A stretch of 64,000 nucleotides of DNA from Acuticoccus sp. I52.16.1 (GTDB lineage: Bacteria > Pseudomonadota > Alphaproteobacteria > Rhizobiales > Amorphaceae), in assembly GCF_022865125.1 (NCBI RefSeq), contig NZ_CP094828.1, positions 1-64,000 of the forward strand, written 5' to 3'. This document shows, piece by piece, positions 62,674 to 64,000 of this stretch (position 1 is the first letter of the stretch; the number at the start of each line of letters is the position of its first letter). The translations under genes were made by a program, and so were the position numbers. The notes below the pieces were generated by a model. That model was not told where the DNA came from, ran no database searches, and was given only the letters and a program-made list of their open reading frames with translations.

Positions 62674-63453
62674 ATGGCAGCGATCCCGACGGAAACCGTC
62701 CTCTCGACCCACCATTACACGGACGACCTGTTCTCGTTCAAAACCACCCGGCCGTCCTCGTTCCGCTTCCGCTCCGGCGAGTTCGCGATGCTGGGGCTGA
62801 TGGCGGACGGCAAGCCGCTCCTGCGCGCCTACTCGATCGCCTCCCCCAACTGGGCGGACGAGTTGGAGTTCTACTCCATCAAGGTGCCGAACGGCCCGCT
62901 GACCTCGCGCCTCCAGCACATCAAGCCGGGCGACGAGATCCTGTTGAAGCCGAAGGCCACCGGCACCCTCGTCCACGACGCGCTGGTGCCGGGCAAGAAC
63001 CTGTGGCTCGTCTCCTCGGGCACCGGTATCGCCCCGTTCACCTCGGTGGCGCGCGACCCGGAGACCTACGAGCGCTTCGAGCAGGTCATCCTGGTGCAGA
63101 CGTGCCGGCAGATGGCCGAGCTGCAATACGGAATCGACATCGTCGACGAGATCCGCAGCGACGAGATGCTGTCCGAACTCGTGGGCGACCGGCTGAAGCA
63201 CGTGGCCACCGTCACGCGCGAATCCCCCGGCCCCAACACTCTGGAAGGCCGCTGTACCGACCTCATCCGGTCCGGCGATCTCTTCGAAGTCACCGGGACC
63301 AGTCCGTGGTCGCCCGAAGACGACCGCGTCATGATCTGCGGCTCCACCGCGATGCTGACCGACACGCGCGAACTGTGCGAGGCGGCCGGGCTCGACGAGG
63401 GGTCGAACTCACAACCTGGACGATTCGTCGTCGAGAAGGCGTTCGTGGGCTGA
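62674..63453 (+). CDS. fpr: Ferredoxin/flavodoxin--NADP reductase
   Basis: 259 residues. FAD-binding domain with LRAYSIASPNWADELEFYSIKVPNGPLTSRLQ split around the RxYS motif, NADP domain with LVSSGTGIAPFTSVARDPETYERFEQVILVQTCR, and C-terminal FVVEKAFVG ending of the plant-type subclass I bacterial enzymes. Moves electrons between NADPH and ferredoxin. Placement between DUF934 and cysH points to a role as electron donor for sulfite reduction. 18 bases after DUF934. Confidence 0.95.
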   Translation: MAAIPTETVLSTHHYTDDLFSFKTTRPSSFRFRSGEFAMLGLMADGKPLLRAYSIASPNWADELEFYSIKVPNGPLTSRLQHIKPGDEILLKPKATGTLVHDALVPGKNLWLVSSGTGIAPFTSVARDPETYERFEQVILVQTCRQMAELQYGIDIVDEIRSDEMLSELVGDRLKHVATVTRESPGPNTLEGRCTDLIRSGDLFEVTGTSPWSPEDDRVMICGSTAMLTDTRELCEAAGLDEGSNSQPGRFVVEKAFVG

Positions 63454-63489
63454 CCGCCCGCCGTCTTCCGGACTTTTCAGGAGAGCGCC

Positions 63490-64000
63490 ATGCTCGACAT
63501 TCCCCAGCGCTCGGTCGAGGCTCGCGCCGCCGACCTCGACGCTCGCTACGGCGACCTCGCCCCGGCCGAGCTGATCGGGACCATGGCCTATCACTTCTTC
63601 CCCGACCGGTTGGCGCTGGTCTCGTCGTTCGGGGCGGATTCCATCACGATGCTGTCCATCGTCGCCGAAGTGGTGCCGGACCTGCCGGTGCTCTTCCTGC
63701 AGACCGGCAAGCACTTCGACGAGACGCTGCGCTACCGCGACGAGGTGGTGAAGCGCCTCGGATTGACGAACGTGGTCGACCTCTACCCCGAGCCGCTGGC
63801 GCTCGCGCAGGACGACCCCGACGGGATGCTGCACAAGCGCGATCCCGACGCCTGCTGCGCGATCCGCAAGGTGCACCCGCTGAACCGCGCGCTGAAGCCC
63901 TACGACGCGTGGATCACCGGCCGCCGCCGCCACCAGACGTTCGCACGGCGTCAGCTGCCGATCGTCGAGGCGGACGGCACGCACATCAAGCTGAACCCGA
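63490..64000 (+). CDS. cysH: Phosphoadenylyl/adenylyl-sulfate reductase, 3' end outside window
   Basis: 170 residues seen. N-terminal adenosine-phosphosulfate-binding part with LVSSFGADSITMLSIVAEV (PP-loop) and VLFLQTGKHFDETLRYRD. The Cys-Cys pair in DPDACCAIRKVHPLNRAL indicates the 4Fe-4S form that mostly uses APS rather than PAPS. Then ITGRRRHQTFARRQLP. Reduces activated sulfate to sulfite with thioredoxin. AGGAGA precedes ATG 63490. The gene is cut by the end of the window. Confidence 0.93.
   Translation, partial: MLDIPQRSVEARAADLDARYGDLAPAELIGTMAYHFFPDRLALVSSFGADSITMLSIVAEVVPDLPVLFLQTGKHFDETLRYRDEVVKRLGLTNVVDLYPEPLALAQDDPDGMLHKRDPDACCAIRKVHPLNRALKPYDAWITGRRRHQTFARRQLPIVEADGTHIKLNP

Overview
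The window is very GC-rich (by eye close to 70%, not computed) and reads as a chromosome segment of an alphaproteobacterium, most likely of the Hyphomicrobiales (Rhizobiales) type. Pointers are a complete GlpSTPQUV-type glycerol ABC operon with its DeoR regulator, the DUF2849-cysI-DUF934 sulfite-reduction cluster, a RAM-domain orphan, a LuxR/PAS two-component set, a TTAA-N7-TTAA CtrA box and dense GTGA/ATGA gene overlaps. I cannot name the genus. I saw no rRNA, tRNA, CRISPR array or insertion sequence.

Layout. 1-5.1 kb: end of an unknown gene, a small hypothetical, a DapA-superfamily aldolase, and a thiamin salvage pair (a ThiM-ThiE fusion plus ThiD) under a TPP riboswitch, then a RAM-domain orphan and a secreted protein behind a CtrA box. 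5.3-9.6 kb: minus-strand run with Fe-S uracil-DNA glycosylase, cobT, a membrane aspartic protease, cobS and dusA. 9.8-16 kb: a nucleotide-sugar-dehydrogenase-like protein without the catalytic Cys, and a FIST / hybrid histidine kinase / LuxR regulator operon. 16.2-22.1 kb: S49 peptidase, LysR regulator, a large two-module glycosyltransferase and a sulfotransferase that overlap tail to tail. 22.2-27.3 kb: rpiA, a fused TRAP transporter with its binding protein, an M19 dipeptidase and a host-attachment-family protein, closed by a strong terminator. 27.5-38.6 kb: a type II secretion system split into two divergent operons (D-O-F-G-H-I-J-K leftward, E-L-M-N rightward), followed by a Tat-exported ferritin-like protein and an ECF sigma factor.

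The most exciting part is 40.6-46.5 kb. A sigma-54 promoter of perfect GG-N10-GC spacing lies about 12 bases before the first stem of a guanidine-I (ykkC) riboswitch. Behind it sit an ABC transporter (binding protein, permease, ATPase), a 404-residue ureohydrolase that fits Ni-dependent guanidine hydrolase (GdmH), a small protein with a histidine-rich N-terminus (candidate nickel handler), and a YcaQ-type winged-helix protein. Four of the five junctions overlap or leave only 2 bases. The reading is a guanidine import-and-hydrolysis operon controlled both by nitrogen status and by guanidine itself.

The rest: a small membrane protein, a secreted choloylglycine-hydrolase-family enzyme, the leftward glycerol operon (glpR, glpD, glpS, glpT, glpP, glpQ, glpU, glpV; no glpK in the window), a Fur-family regulator, a GAF-GGDEF protein, and a rightward sulfur-assimilation operon (DUF2849, cysI, DUF934, fpr, cysH, the last cut by the window edge) divergent from an Lrp/AsnC regulator. 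Genes run as tightly coupled operons and many begin with GTG inside the stop codon of the previous gene.
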